Positions 15,153-22,420 of a stretch of DNA of 64,000 nt are shown piece after piece (position 1 is the stretch's first letter; every line of letters begins with the position of its first letter). The notes under the pieces are model-generated. The model saw only the letters and a list, made by a program, of their open reading frames with translations, did no database searches and was not told the origin of the DNA. This stretch comes from Streptomyces gardneri (GTDB taxonomy: Bacteria > Actinomycetota > Actinomycetes > Streptomycetales > Streptomycetaceae): assembly GCF_006539185.1 (NCBI RefSeq), contig NZ_BJMN01000050.1, positions 1-64,000 of the forward strand, written 5' to 3'. Made by a program: the position numbers and the translations under genes.

Positions 15153-15227
15153 TACGAAAGGAAAGCGCCCGACGTACGGTGAGTGCATCGCCCACCGCAC
15201 CCCACGGGAAAAGGAACAGGACCCACC

Positions 15228-16094
15228 ATGAGCATCGTCGTCACCGGAGCCACCGGACAGCTCGGCCGTCTCGTCATCGACGCCCTCCTCGCCACCGTGC
15301 CCGCCGGGTCCGTCGCGGCCGTCGTCCGGAACAAGGAGAAGGCCGCCGACCTCGCCGAGCGCGGCGTCGAGCTGCGGATCGCGGACTACAGCCGGCCCGA
15401 GACCCTGGCGGAGGCCTTCGAGGCCGGCGACCGGGTGCTCCTCATCTCGGGCAGCGAGGTCGGGCAGCGCGTCCCGCAGCACGCCGCCGTGATCGACGCG
15501 GCCAAGGCGGCGGGCGTCGCCCAGCTCGCGTACACCGGCGTCCTCGGCGGCCCGGAGGCCGACTTCGACCTGGCCGCCGAGCACAAGGAGACCGAGCGGC
15601 TGATCCTCGCCTCCGGCCTGCCGCACACCTTCCTCCGCAACGGCTGGTACACCGAGAACTACACCGCGAACCTCGCCCCGGTCCTGGCCCACGGCGCCGT
15701 CGTCTCCAACGCCGGCGAGGGCCGGATCGCCTCCGCGACCCGCGCCGACTACGCCGCCGCCGCGGCCGCCGTCCTGACCGGCCCGGCCGAGGAGCACCTG
15801 AACAAGGCGTACGAGCTGAGCGGCGACATCGCCTGGTCGCACGCCGAGTACGCGGCCGAGGTCGCCGCCCAGTCCGGCCGGGAGATCGCGTACAACAACG
15901 TCCCCGCCGAGGCCCACCTCGCGATCCTCACCGGCGCCGGCGTCCCGGAGCCCTTCGCCGCGATCCTGGTCGACGTCGACCGGGCCGTCGAGCACGGCGC
16001 GCTCGCCCTGCGGACCGGCGACCTGGCCCGGCTGATCGGCCGCCCCACCACCCCGATCGCCGTGACGATCAAGGAAGCGCTGAACGCCTCCTGA
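15228..16094 (+). CDS. NmrA/SDR-like NAD(P)-binding oxidoreductase
   Basis: 288 residues; the ATG at 15228 is chosen because the glycine-rich nucleotide motif (VTGATGQLGRLVIDALL) begins right after it and GAAAAGGAACAGG lies upstream. Rossmann fold of the extended atypical SDR group related to NAD(P)H:quinone oxidoreductase QOR2 and NmrA. Further marks are LLISGSEVGQR, LAYTGVLGG and FLRNGWYTENY. It has no classical YxxxK catalytic pair in the expected place, as in QOR2. Divergent to an HxlR gene that probably represses it. The substrate is likely a quinone or carbonyl compound; this is inferred. Confidence 0.85.
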   Translation: MSIVVTGATGQLGRLVIDALLATVPAGSVAAVVRNKEKAADLAERGVELRIADYSRPETLAEAFEAGDRVLLISGSEVGQRVPQHAAVIDAAKAAGVAQLAYTGVLGGPEADFDLAAEHKETERLILASGLPHTFLRNGWYTENYTANLAPVLAHGAVVSNAGEGRIASATRADYAAAAAAVLTGPAEEHLNKAYELSGDIAWSHAEYAAEVAAQSGREIAYNNVPAEAHLAILTGAGVPEPFAAILVDVDRAVEHGALALRTGDLARLIGRPTTPIAVTIKEALNAS

Positions 16095-16110
16095 ACCGGG
16101 CCCTCGAAAT

Positions 16111-16140
16111 GTCATGACCGTATGGCGATACGGGCATGAC
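16111..16140. promoter_or_regulatory. 30-bp near-perfect palindrome upstream of rarD
   Basis: GTCATGACCGTAT (left arm) and ATACGGGCATGAC (right arm) flank GGCG; the only internal mismatch is A/G at the 7th arm position. It lies 16 nt after the oxidoreductase stop and 70 nt before rarD. It could be a terminator for the upstream gene, but there is no U-run, so an operator is also plausible. Confidence 0.55.
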
Positions 16141-16209
16141 AACCTCCCCCTCGCGGCGCTACCTTCGACAGGACAGCGCGGCGCGGGGCGGGGCAGGGCA
16201 GGAGGTCCG

Positions 16210-17202
16210 GTGGAGACGAAGACGGAGAACGAGGGACGAGCAGGATTGCTCTACGGGATCGGCGCCTACGGCATGTGGGGACTGGTCCCGCTCTTCTGGC
16301 CGCTTCTCAAGCCCGCCGGGGCCGTCGAGATCCTCGCCCACCGGATGGTCTGGTCGCTGGTCTTCGTCGGCATCGCGCTGCTCGCGCTCCGCCGCTGGAG
16401 CTGGATACCGGAGCTCGTGCGCAGCCCGCGCAAGCTCGCGCTGATCACCGTCGCCGCCGCCGTCATCAGCGTGAACTGGGGTCTCTACATCTGGTCGGTC
16501 AACACCGGCCGGGTCGTCGAGGCGTCCCTCGGCTACTTCATCAACCCGCTGGTCACCATCGCGCTCGGCGTCCTCGTCCTCAAGGAGCGGCTGCGCCCGG
16601 CCCAGTGGGCGGCGGTCGGCGTCGGCTTCGCGGCCGTCCTGGTCCTCGCGATCGGCTACGGGCAGCCGCCGTGGATCTCGCTCGTCCTCGCCTCCTCCTT
16701 CGCGATCTACGGCCTCGTGAAGAAGAAGCTCAACCTCGGCGGCCTGGAGTCGCTCGCCGCCGAGACCGCCGTCCAGTTCCTGCCGGCCCTCGGCTACCTG
16801 GTCTGGCTCGGCACCCAGGGCACGCTGGCCTTCGGCTCCGAGGGCGCCGGACACGCGGCCCTGCTCGTCTCCACCGGGATCGTCACGGCGGTGCCGCTGG
16901 TCTGCTTCGGCGCGGCCGCCATCCGCGTACCGCTGTCGACGCTCGGACTGCTCCAGTACCTGGCGCCGACCTTCCAGTTCCTGCTCGGGGTCCTGTACTT
17001 CCACGAGGCGATGCCGCCGGAGCGGTGGGCCGGCTTCTCACTGGTCTGGCTCGCCCTGACGCTCCTCACCTGGGACGCGCTGCGCACGGCCCGCCGCAGC
17101 CGGGCCGCGATGGCCGCCGCGTCGGCGGAGGCGGTCGCTTCGGTCGAGGCGGCCTCGATCGAGGCGGCCTCGGTCGCCCCGAAGGTCCACCAGGGACGCT
17201 GA
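16210..17202 (+). CDS. rarD: EamA-family permease, RarD subgroup
   Basis: 330 residues from the GTG at 16210, which has AGGAGG 6 nt upstream. Ten TM helices in two EamA repeats. The RarD signature is present at the N-terminus (LLYGIGAYGMWGLVPLFWPL, HRMVWSL) and in the centre (NWGLYIWSVNTGRVVEASLG, FINPL). The C-terminal tail is an Ala/Glu/Val-rich repeat (EAVASVEAASIEAASVAPK) of unknown role. RarD proteins are drug/metabolite-superfamily transporters; a chloramphenicol-related name exists, but substrates are not settled. Confidence 0.9.
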   Translation: METKTENEGRAGLLYGIGAYGMWGLVPLFWPLLKPAGAVEILAHRMVWSLVFVGIALLALRRWSWIPELVRSPRKLALITVAAAVISVNWGLYIWSVNTGRVVEASLGYFINPLVTIALGVLVLKERLRPAQWAAVGVGFAAVLVLAIGYGQPPWISLVLASSFAIYGLVKKKLNLGGLESLAAETAVQFLPALGYLVWLGTQGTLAFGSEGAGHAALLVSTGIVTAVPLVCFGAAAIRVPLSTLGLLQYLAPTFQFLLGVLYFHEAMPPERWAGFSLVWLALTLLTWDALRTARRSRAAMAAASAEAVASVEAASIEAASVAPKVHQGR

Positions 17203-17203
17203 C

Positions 17204-17228
17204 CCGACCGACCTCACACGTCGGTCGG
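17204..17228. terminator. Bidirectional hairpin between rarD and the convergent small gene
   Basis: CCGACCGAC (17204-17212) pairs perfectly with GTCGGTCGG (17220-17228), 7-nt loop, between two convergent stop codons. Confidence 0.75.
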
Positions 17229-17235
17229 ACGTCAC

Positions 17236-17553
17236 TCAGGCGTCCAGGAGGTCGTGCTCCCTGATCAGCCAGCAGACCGCCGTCAGCCGCAGGGTCACGA
17301 AGTCGTGGCCCGCGGGCTCGGCCCACTCGGCCTCGGAGAGCCCGTGGGTGAACCCCCGCACATAGTCGGCGAGCTCCTCCCGCCGTACGGTCCGGCCCTC
17401 CGGCCCGCGCTGTGCCGGGACGAGCGCGTCGCACACCGCGGCGGCGTGCTGGTCGACGGCGGCCGCGAGGCCCGGCTCGGAGGTGACCTCCGCGAGCCGG
17501 GGCAGGTACGCGAGGGCGACATCGGTCAGGGGGCAGCCGGGCGAATCGCTCAT
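17236..17553 (-). CDS. Small conserved hypothetical protein
   Basis: 105 residues from the ATG at 17553 (GGAG just upstream; a GTG immediately before is also possible). No signal peptide or TM segment. Visible features are an N-terminal SPGCPLTDVALAYLPRLAE, a helical GLAAAVDQHAAAVCDALV and a C-terminal LRLTAVCWLIREHDLLDA. It resembles small Streptomyces proteins of the DUF6401 type, but I am not certain. Codon bias is typical of a real gene. Function unknown. Confidence 0.65.
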   Translation of the reverse strand: MSDSPGCPLTDVALAYLPRLAEVTSEPGLAAAVDQHAAAVCDALVPAQRGPEGRTVRREELADYVRGFTHGLSEAEWAEPAGHDFVTLRLTAVCWLIREHDLLDA

Positions 17554-17642
17554 CACTCCACATTAGGTGCGGACAGGGAGGTTCAGGGCGTGACCTTGGT
17601 CGCAGCCGGAGGGGGCGAGGAGTGGCCGGTTACCACCCATGG

Positions 17643-17667
17643 GGTCGGTTCTCTCTTGTAACCGACC
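17643..17667. promoter_or_regulatory. Inverted repeat upstream of the second HxlR gene
   Basis: GGTCGGTT (17643-17650) and AACCGACC (17660-17667), perfect 8-bp arms with a 9-nt pyrimidine-rich spacer, 24 nt before the start codon. A second GGTTAC...GTAACC pairing overlaps it (from 17628). Likely autoregulatory operator. Confidence 0.55.
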
Positions 17668-17690
17668 GGGCCCTGCGCCAGGATCGGGTC

Positions 17691-18128
17691 ATGGATGACA
17701 GCGCCATCAAGGCACCGAGCCACTGCGCGGCGAGCTACGGGAGCGACGGGGACCCCGATCCCTTCCAGTGGGACACCCGCGAGGACTGCGAGGTCCGCCA
17801 GATCCTCGACCGCGTCGCCGACAAGTGGTCCCTGCTCGTCATCGCCCTCCTCGACCGCCGCGTCCTGCGCTTCACCGAGCTCAAGCGCGAGATCGACGGC
17901 GTCAGCCAGCGCATGCTGACCGTGACGCTGCGGCAGCTGGAGCGCGACGGCCTGGTGAAGCGCACCGTCCACCCGGTGGTCCCGCCCCGCGTCGAGTACG
18001 AGCTCACCCCCCTCGGCGGCACCCTGCACACGACGATCCGCTCCCTCGTGACCTGGACCGAGCAGCACCAGAACGAGATCGCGGCGGCACGCGAGGAGTA
18101 CGACGCGAAGGAGGCGGCCCTCACCTGA
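17691..18128 (+). CDS. HxlR-family transcriptional regulator (second of two in window)
   Basis: 145 residues from the ATG at 17691. Winged helix motifs EDCEVRQILDRVADKWSLLV, RFTELKREIDGVSQRMLTVT, LRQLERDGLVKRTVHPVVPP and PPRVEYELTPLG are standard. The Cys before the helix (REDCEVRQ) is the family position for redox sensing. No obvious divergent target gene: the neighbour at 17236-17553 is divergent but unrelated to redox by sequence. A perfect inverted repeat lies just upstream. Confidence 0.9.
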   Translation: MDDSAIKAPSHCAASYGSDGDPDPFQWDTREDCEVRQILDRVADKWSLLVIALLDRRVLRFTELKREIDGVSQRMLTVTLRQLERDGLVKRTVHPVVPPRVEYELTPLGGTLHTTIRSLVTWTEQHQNEIAAAREEYDAKEAALT

Positions 18129-18250
18129 GGGCCGGTACGGGGGAAGCCGGAGCCGGGAGCGGTCGGCGTCCGGAGCAGCCGGAGCCCCGAGCCCGGCGCC
18201 CCCGGAAATCCGGTGGCCCGCGCCCCGGGGCGTCGCCCACTCTGAGGTCC

Positions 18251-18916
18251 ATGGAAGAACCGAAGTACCGGATCCGGGCGCTCCACACCCCGGACACCGT
18301 CACCGTCTACCAGGCGTACCGGCCGGAGATCGGCCTGCCCGCCGCCCGCGACGGTCGATTCCCGGCCACCTGGAAGCGCGACCGGATGACGTGGATCAAG
18401 CCGTCGTTCCTGTGGATGATGTACCGCTGCGGCTGGGGCGCGAAGGAGGGCCAGGAGACGGTCCTCGCCGTGGAGATCACCCGCGAGGGCTTCGAGTGGG
18501 CCCTGCGGAACGCCTGCCTCTCGCACTACGTACGCCGCTTCCACCCCGACCAGGCCACCTGGAAGCGGCAGTTGCGGCAGGCCCCGGCCCGCGTCCAGTG
18601 GGACCCGGAGCGCGACCTGCACCTGCGCCCGCTCCCGCACCGCTCGCTCCAGCTCGGCCTGTCGGGCGAGGCCTCCCGCCGGTACGCGGACGAGTGGACG
18701 GTCTCCGTCACCGACGTGACCCCGCTCGCCCACGACGTCCACGCGCTGGTCCGCGCGGGCGACCCGACCGCCGCCGCCCGGCTGCTGCCCCGCGAGGAGC
18801 CGTACCCGACGCCCGACGGGCTACTGGACCACCTGCTCGTTCACGAAGCGGCGAACCCCGCCGAACCGGCCACCGAGACCGAGAAGTTGAAGTCGCCGGT
18901 GCCGAACATTCCGTAG
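18251..18916 (+). CDS. DUF4291 family protein
   Basis: 221 residues. The N-terminal two-thirds match DUF4291: YQAYRPEIGLPAARDG, WKRDRMTWIKPSFLWMMYRCGW, VLAVEITREGFEWAL, VQWDPERDLHLRPLPHRSLQLGL. Cytoplasmic protein of unknown function. The last about 25 residues are encoded antisense to the end of the next gene (76-nt tail-to-tail overlap, 18841-18916) and look unconserved, so the C-terminus may have been extended by loss of an earlier stop. Confidence 0.85.
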   Translation: MEEPKYRIRALHTPDTVTVYQAYRPEIGLPAARDGRFPATWKRDRMTWIKPSFLWMMYRCGWGAKEGQETVLAVEITREGFEWALRNACLSHYVRRFHPDQATWKRQLRQAPARVQWDPERDLHLRPLPHRSLQLGLSGEASRRYADEWTVSVTDVTPLAHDVHALVRAGDPTAAARLLPREEPYPTPDGLLDHLLVHEAANPAEPATETEKLKSPVPNIP

Positions 18917-19512
18917 AGGCGCAGCCACAGCTGCACGAGCTGCTCGGTGGCCCGGGCGCTCGACAGGTCGCCGAGGTCCAGGATCCGGCCGGAGGGCCAG
19001 CCGAACGAGCGGAGCAGATCGGCGACCACGGCCTTCGCGCCCTCGTCGTCGCCGCTGAGGAAGACGTTGTGGTCGCCCGGGACGCGGTCGGGCTCGACCA
19101 TCACCGTGTTGGTCATCGTGTTGAGCGTCTTGACGACACGGGTCTCAGGGAAGGCCTTCTGGAGCTGCTCGGCGAGGCTGCCGCCGTCGGGCGTGAGGAC
19201 CTTGGGCGGGAAGCCCTCCGAGAAGTCCAGCGCGTTGGAGACGTCGACGAGGACCTTGCCGCGGAGGTTCTCCGCGCCCGCGGACTCCAGGACGGCGAGG
19301 GAGACGAGTCCGCCGGTCGCGTTCACCACCAGCTCGGCGGGGCCGGCGGCGTCGGCGAAGGTGCCGTGCGCGCCGCCGTGCTCCTCGGCCCACTTCACGG
19401 CCTCGGCGTTGTCCGCGGTGCGGGAGCCCATGGCGACCTCGTGCCCGAGGGAGACCAGCTTGGTGGCGAGGCGGCGACCGACCTCGCCCGTCCCCAGTAC
19501 GGCGATCCTCAT
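18841..19512 (-). CDS. F420-dependent NADP reductase-like oxidoreductase
   Basis: 223 residues; ATG at 19512 with GGAGAG upstream. The Rossmann N-terminus MRIAVLGTGEVGRRLATKL begins immediately, followed by GSRTADNAEAVKW. Central motifs are DVSNALDF, VVKTLNTMTNTVMVEP and FLSGDDEGAKAVVADLL, with a C-terminal helical GRILDLGDLSSARATEQL. This is the NADPH-dependent F420 reductase / dinucleotide-binding family that in actinomycetes moves hydride between NADPH and F420, though many paralogs have other substrates. Its 3' end overlaps the convergent DUF4291 gene by 76 nt. Confidence 0.85.
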   Translation of the reverse strand: MRIAVLGTGEVGRRLATKLVSLGHEVAMGSRTADNAEAVKWAEEHGGAHGTFADAAGPAELVVNATGGLVSLAVLESAGAENLRGKVLVDVSNALDFSEGFPPKVLTPDGGSLAEQLQKAFPETRVVKTLNTMTNTVMVEPDRVPGDHNVFLSGDDEGAKAVVADLLRSFGWPSGRILDLGDLSSARATEQLVQLWLRLYGMFGTGDFNFSVSVAGSAGFAAS

Positions 19513-19562
19513 GACGTGTGCTCTCCTCGGTGTCCGAAAACCAATGACCCGGCGGCCCGACC

Positions 19563-20189
19563 CTACGACGCCGAGGCCGCCGACGGCGGCCCGAACCGTC
19601 CCGCGTCTTCCCGTACCCGCGCGTGCAGGTGCATGTCGTGCCGGCCGTCGCCATGGAGGGCCGCGCTCCGCTTGGTCCCCTCCCACGCGTAACCGGAAGC
19701 CAGGGCGACCCGGCACGAGGCCTCGTTACGGGTCGAGTGGTCCAGCTCCAGGCGGTGGAACCCGATGTCGTCCAGGGCCCACGCGGTGAGCGCCGTCAGG
19801 GCGCGGGAGGCGACCCGCGCTCCCCGCGCGGCGGGGAGCACCCAGTACGCGCAGTCGGCCAGTCCGTCGTCGAAGTCCATGCCACGCAGCGCGATCCGCC
19901 CGAGGACCTCACCGGTGCCGGGGGCGACCACCGCCCAGTGCCCGCCGCGCTCCCGCTCCCAGTCCCGGCGGTAGCCGTCGAACCAGGCGCGGACCGCGTC
20001 CTCGGACGCGGGCCTGCGCGTGTGCCAGCGCCGGATCGCGGGGTCCTGGTAGGCGGTGAGGAAGACCGGAACGTCGGCGTCGGCCCAGGGACGGAGCACC
20101 AGGCCGCCGACGGCGGCGAGTTCGGGCTGCGGGGAGCCGGCGATGGCACCGGCGGGGAGGACGGGCGCCGTGGAGAGTTCACGAGTCAT
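19563..20189 (-). CDS. GNAT-family N-acetyltransferase (RimJ/RimL type)
   Basis: 208 residues; ATG at 20189 overlaps the stop of the upstream CGNR gene (ATGA). Acetyltransf_3 fold: LVLRPWADADVPVFLTAYQDP, GHWAVVAPGTGEVLGRIALRG, and the acetyl-CoA binding stretch PAARGARVASRALTALTAWAL, then RLELDHSTRNEASCRVALASG. Probably acetylates an amino group on a protein terminus or small molecule; substrate unknown. Co-transcribed with a CGNR regulator, which may respond to the same compound. Confidence 0.85.
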   Translation of the reverse strand: MTRELSTAPVLPAGAIAGSPQPELAAVGGLVLRPWADADVPVFLTAYQDPAIRRWHTRRPASEDAVRAWFDGYRRDWERERGGHWAVVAPGTGEVLGRIALRGMDFDDGLADCAYWVLPAARGARVASRALTALTAWALDDIGFHRLELDHSTRNEASCRVALASGYAWEGTKRSAALHGDGRHDMHLHARVREDAGRFGPPSAASAS

Positions 20190-20839
20190 GGCGCCATCCT
20201 TCCCTCCCCCGCCCTTTCCTCCCCCGCCCCTTCCCCAGGGGTACGGGCACGGTGCGCCCGCACCTTGTGGCGGTTGCCGCACCGTTCCATCGAGCACCAG
20301 CGGCGGCGCCCGGGGCGTGAGGTGTCGGCGAAGAGCAGGGCGCAGTCGTCGGCGCCGCAGACGCGGATCCGGTCGGCGTACGGGCCGGTGAGGAGCTCGA
20401 CGGCGTCCCGGGCGACCGTGGCCAGGAGCCGGGTCCCGGTGGCGCCGGGGGCCCAGGCGCGGGTGCCGTCCGGGCGGATCACGGCCGCGAGCGGCGCCCC
20501 CGCGGCGGCCTCGTTGACCGCCGCCAGATCCCGGGGGTCGTATGCCTCTCCCCCGGCGCGCGCCAGAGCCAGCCGCCAGAGGGCGTCCCGTACCGTCCGC
20601 ACGGCCGTCAGCTCGGCGGGCGTCACGGTCACGTCCGGACCCGGGGCGAGGCGGCAGTCCCTGATCCAGTCATGGAGGCCCCGCGCATCGTCGAGGACTT
20701 CGTATCGGGCGGCGACGGGACCGGGGCCTCCGGTGAGGAGCAGCTCCAGGCAGAGCGCCCCGGCGTCGAAGTGGAACCGCTGTCCGTCGCGGTGCTGGAG
20801 CGTCATTCCCGGGCGTGTTCCGGTGGCGGCCTGAGTCAC
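20186..20839 (-). CDS. CGNR zinc-finger transcription regulator
   Basis: 217 residues from the GTG at 20839 (VTQAATGTRPG); an ATG at 20806 is an alternative. N-terminal ABATE domain (FDAGALCLELLLTGGP, LRDALW-like helices, LAAVNEAAAGAPL) and C-terminal CGNR zinc finger with Cys ligands in RVCGADDCALLFAD and RRWCSMERCGNRHKVRAHR. The family name comes from the CGNR string, present here. It is divergent from a VOC protein; the start codon lies inside a 31-bp palindrome shared with that gene, suggesting autoregulation and control of the VOC gene. Confidence 0.88.
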   Translation of the reverse strand: MTQAATGTRPGMTLQHRDGQRFHFDAGALCLELLLTGGPGPVAARYEVLDDARGLHDWIRDCRLAPGPDVTVTPAELTAVRTVRDALWRLALARAGGEAYDPRDLAAVNEAAAGAPLAAVIRPDGTRAWAPGATGTRLLATVARDAVELLTGPYADRIRVCGADDCALLFADTSRPGRRRWCSMERCGNRHKVRAHRARTPGEGAGEERAGEGRMAP

Positions 20840-20865
20840 GTAACCAGTATAAGTAGTTACATGAC
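20835..20865. promoter_or_regulatory. Palindrome holding both divergent start codons and two overlapping -10 elements
   Basis: Arms GTCACGTAAC (20835-20844) and GTTACATGAC (20856-20865), one mismatch, with an AT-rich 11-nt centre. The GTG of the minus gene (20839) and the ATG of the plus gene (20861) both lie in the arms. TATAAG (20848-20853, plus) ends 7 nt before the ATG and TATACT (20846-20851, minus) ends 6 nt before the GTG. That spacing suits leaderless transcripts in both directions. No clear -35 was seen. Confidence 0.65.
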
Positions 20866-21328
20866 TGCGCTCCACTGGAAGCTCGTGATCGACTGCTCCG
20901 ACCCGCACGCCCAGGCAGCGTTCTGGGCAGCCGCCCTCCGCTACCGGGAAGAGGACCACAGCGCCCTCGTCGAGCAGCTGCTCGGCGCGGGGGCCGTCCC
21001 CGCGGACCAGACCGCCACCGTCCACCCCGGCACCCCCGAGAAACGCCTCGGCTGGCGCACCCTCGCCGCCGTCCGCCACCCGGACGATCCCCTGGACCCC
21101 GTCAGCGGCGCGGGCCTGGGGCGCCGGATCCTCTTCCAGCAGGTCCCCGAGCCGAAGACCGTCAAGAACCGCCTCCACGTCGACGTCCACGCCGAATCCG
21201 GCGCCCGCGACACCGAAGTGACCCGCCTGGAGGGCCTGGGCGCCACGGTCCTGCGCCGGGTGGCCGAGCAGGGCGGGTCGTGGGTGGTGATGGCGGACCC
21301 GGAGGGGAACGAGTTCTGCGTGCAGTGA
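20861..21328 (+). CDS. VOC (glyoxalase/bleomycin-resistance superfamily) protein
   Basis: 155 residues. Start ATG at 20861 has no Shine-Dalgarno; TATAAG ends 7 nt before it, so the transcript may be leaderless. VOC fold of the Glyoxalase_6 type: KLVIDCSDPHAQAAFWAAAL, RILFQQVPEPKTVKNRLHVD, EVTRLEGLGATVLR, WVVMADPEGNEFCV. Possible metal or substrate ligands are the His of NRLHVDVH and the Glu of EGNEF. Function could be binding or modification of a small molecule; unknown. Divergently expressed from a CGNR regulator. Confidence 0.85.
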   Translation: MTALHWKLVIDCSDPHAQAAFWAAALRYREEDHSALVEQLLGAGAVPADQTATVHPGTPEKRLGWRTLAAVRHPDDPLDPVSGAGLGRRILFQQVPEPKTVKNRLHVDVHAESGARDTEVTRLEGLGATVLRRVAEQGGSWVVMADPEGNEFCVQ

Positions 21329-21332
21329 GGCA

Positions 21333-21376
21333 GTGGCCGCCGGACGAGTGGGATTCCCCGTCCGCCCGGCGGCCAC
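21333..21376. terminator. Bidirectional hairpin between the VOC and RNHCP genes
   Basis: GTGGCCGCCGG (21333-21343) pairs with CCGGCGGCCAC (21366-21376), with inner CGGACG/CGTCCG pairing. It sits between convergent stops. Confidence 0.8.
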
Positions 21377-21380
21377 ACGC

Positions 21381-21809
21381 TCACAGAGTGAGCAGCGCCT
21401 CGTGCGCGGCACCCGGGACACCCGGGTCCCGCAGCGGCCGCAGCGCGAGCCGCATCAGGGCGAGGGCGTTGTCGTCCCCGGCGATCCGGTTGACGCTCAA
21501 CTCGCCGCAGGACAGGCACTCGTGGACGATCATCCACTCGCCGTCCGGACGCACGGAGACGCTCAGTGCCGCCATCCGCCCGTGACAGTCCGCGTCCCGG
21601 TCACCCGGCACCCGGCGGTCCACATGCAGGCTCACCAGGCAGTTCGGGCAGTGGTTGCGGTGGGCGGTGCCGGGCGCGGACAGGGACACGTCGAGCCGGC
21701 AGCCGGCACACCGGAAGTCGTGCGACCGGTGCTGCCGCCCCTGCCCGTGGAGTACATCCTTGCGCCGCTGGGCGACACGGCGGACCTGGGCGTTCTTGCG
21801 CCGCGCCAT
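21381..21809 (-). CDS. RNHCP zinc-ribbon protein (second of tandem pair)
   Basis: 142 residues; starts 1 nt after the stop of its upstream paralog. The N-terminus is strongly basic (ARRKNAQVRRVAQRRKD). The RNHCP domain follows: FRCAGCRLDV, then HRNHCPNCLVSLHVDR, a CHG motif and VHECLSCGELSVNRIAGDDN. The Cys pairs suggest two zinc-binding ribbons. The family is widespread in actinobacteria with no established function; the basic tail could bind nucleic acid. Confidence 0.85.
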   Translation of the reverse strand: MARRKNAQVRRVAQRRKDVLHGQGRQHRSHDFRCAGCRLDVSLSAPGTAHRNHCPNCLVSLHVDRRVPGDRDADCHGRMAALSVSVRPDGEWMIVHECLSCGELSVNRIAGDDNALALMRLALRPLRDPGVPGAAHEALLTL

Positions 21810-21810
21810 G

Positions 21811-22158
21811 TCACAGCTCCCCGAACGCTTCGAGCGGGAACGGGGGTTGTGCGAGCGGCCGGACCGCCATCCGCATCAGGATGAGCCGGTTGTCGTCCCC
21901 GGCGACGGGGCTGGACGTCAGCTCGTCGCAGCGGACGCACCGGTGGATCACCCGCCAGTCTCCGTTGCGCAGCACGGCGATGGAGATGGGCGTCATCCGG
22001 GCGGCGCACTCGCTGGGCCCGCCGTCGACGTGGTCGACGACGTGCCGCGAGTGCAGGCAGGACGGGCAGTGGTTGCGCCGCGGCCCGTCGGCGGGATGGG
22101 CGTGGACGGTCAGACCGCACCACACGCAGAGGAAGGTGTCGAGGGAGGTGATGGGCAC
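21811..22158 (-). CDS. RNHCP zinc-ribbon protein (first of tandem pair)
   Basis: 115 residues from a GTG at 22158 with AGGAG 8 nt upstream. Same domain as the next gene: FLCVWCGLTV, RRNHCPSCLHSRHVVD, VIHRCVRCDELTSSPVAGDDN, and a shared C-terminal hydrophobic LILMRMAVRPLAQPP. It lacks the basic N-terminal extension of its paralog. The two probably act together or as alternatives; function unknown. Confidence 0.85.
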   Translation of the reverse strand: MPITSLDTFLCVWCGLTVHAHPADGPRRNHCPSCLHSRHVVDHVDGGPSECAARMTPISIAVLRNGDWRVIHRCVRCDELTSSPVAGDDNRLILMRMAVRPLAQPPFPLEAFGEL

Positions 22159-22420
22159 CCGGGGGCTCCTTGCTGAGGAATCGTCGATAACAGCAGGAGT
22201 CGGCCGAGCGGCCTCGGAGTACGGCTACGCGGTGGTGCGTCGAGGCGCGCTCGGCGCGGGCCGGGGCATACAACACCCTCTCTACGGGGCAGGGTCGGGC
22301 AGGTCGGGCCACGCGAGGCGGGACCGGACCGGGGACACGCGGACGGAAGACCCTCCGAAACTACGACCCCGCCGACCCGACCCGCCACCGCTTTTTCCCA
22401 CGCTTCCCACGCTTACGGCG

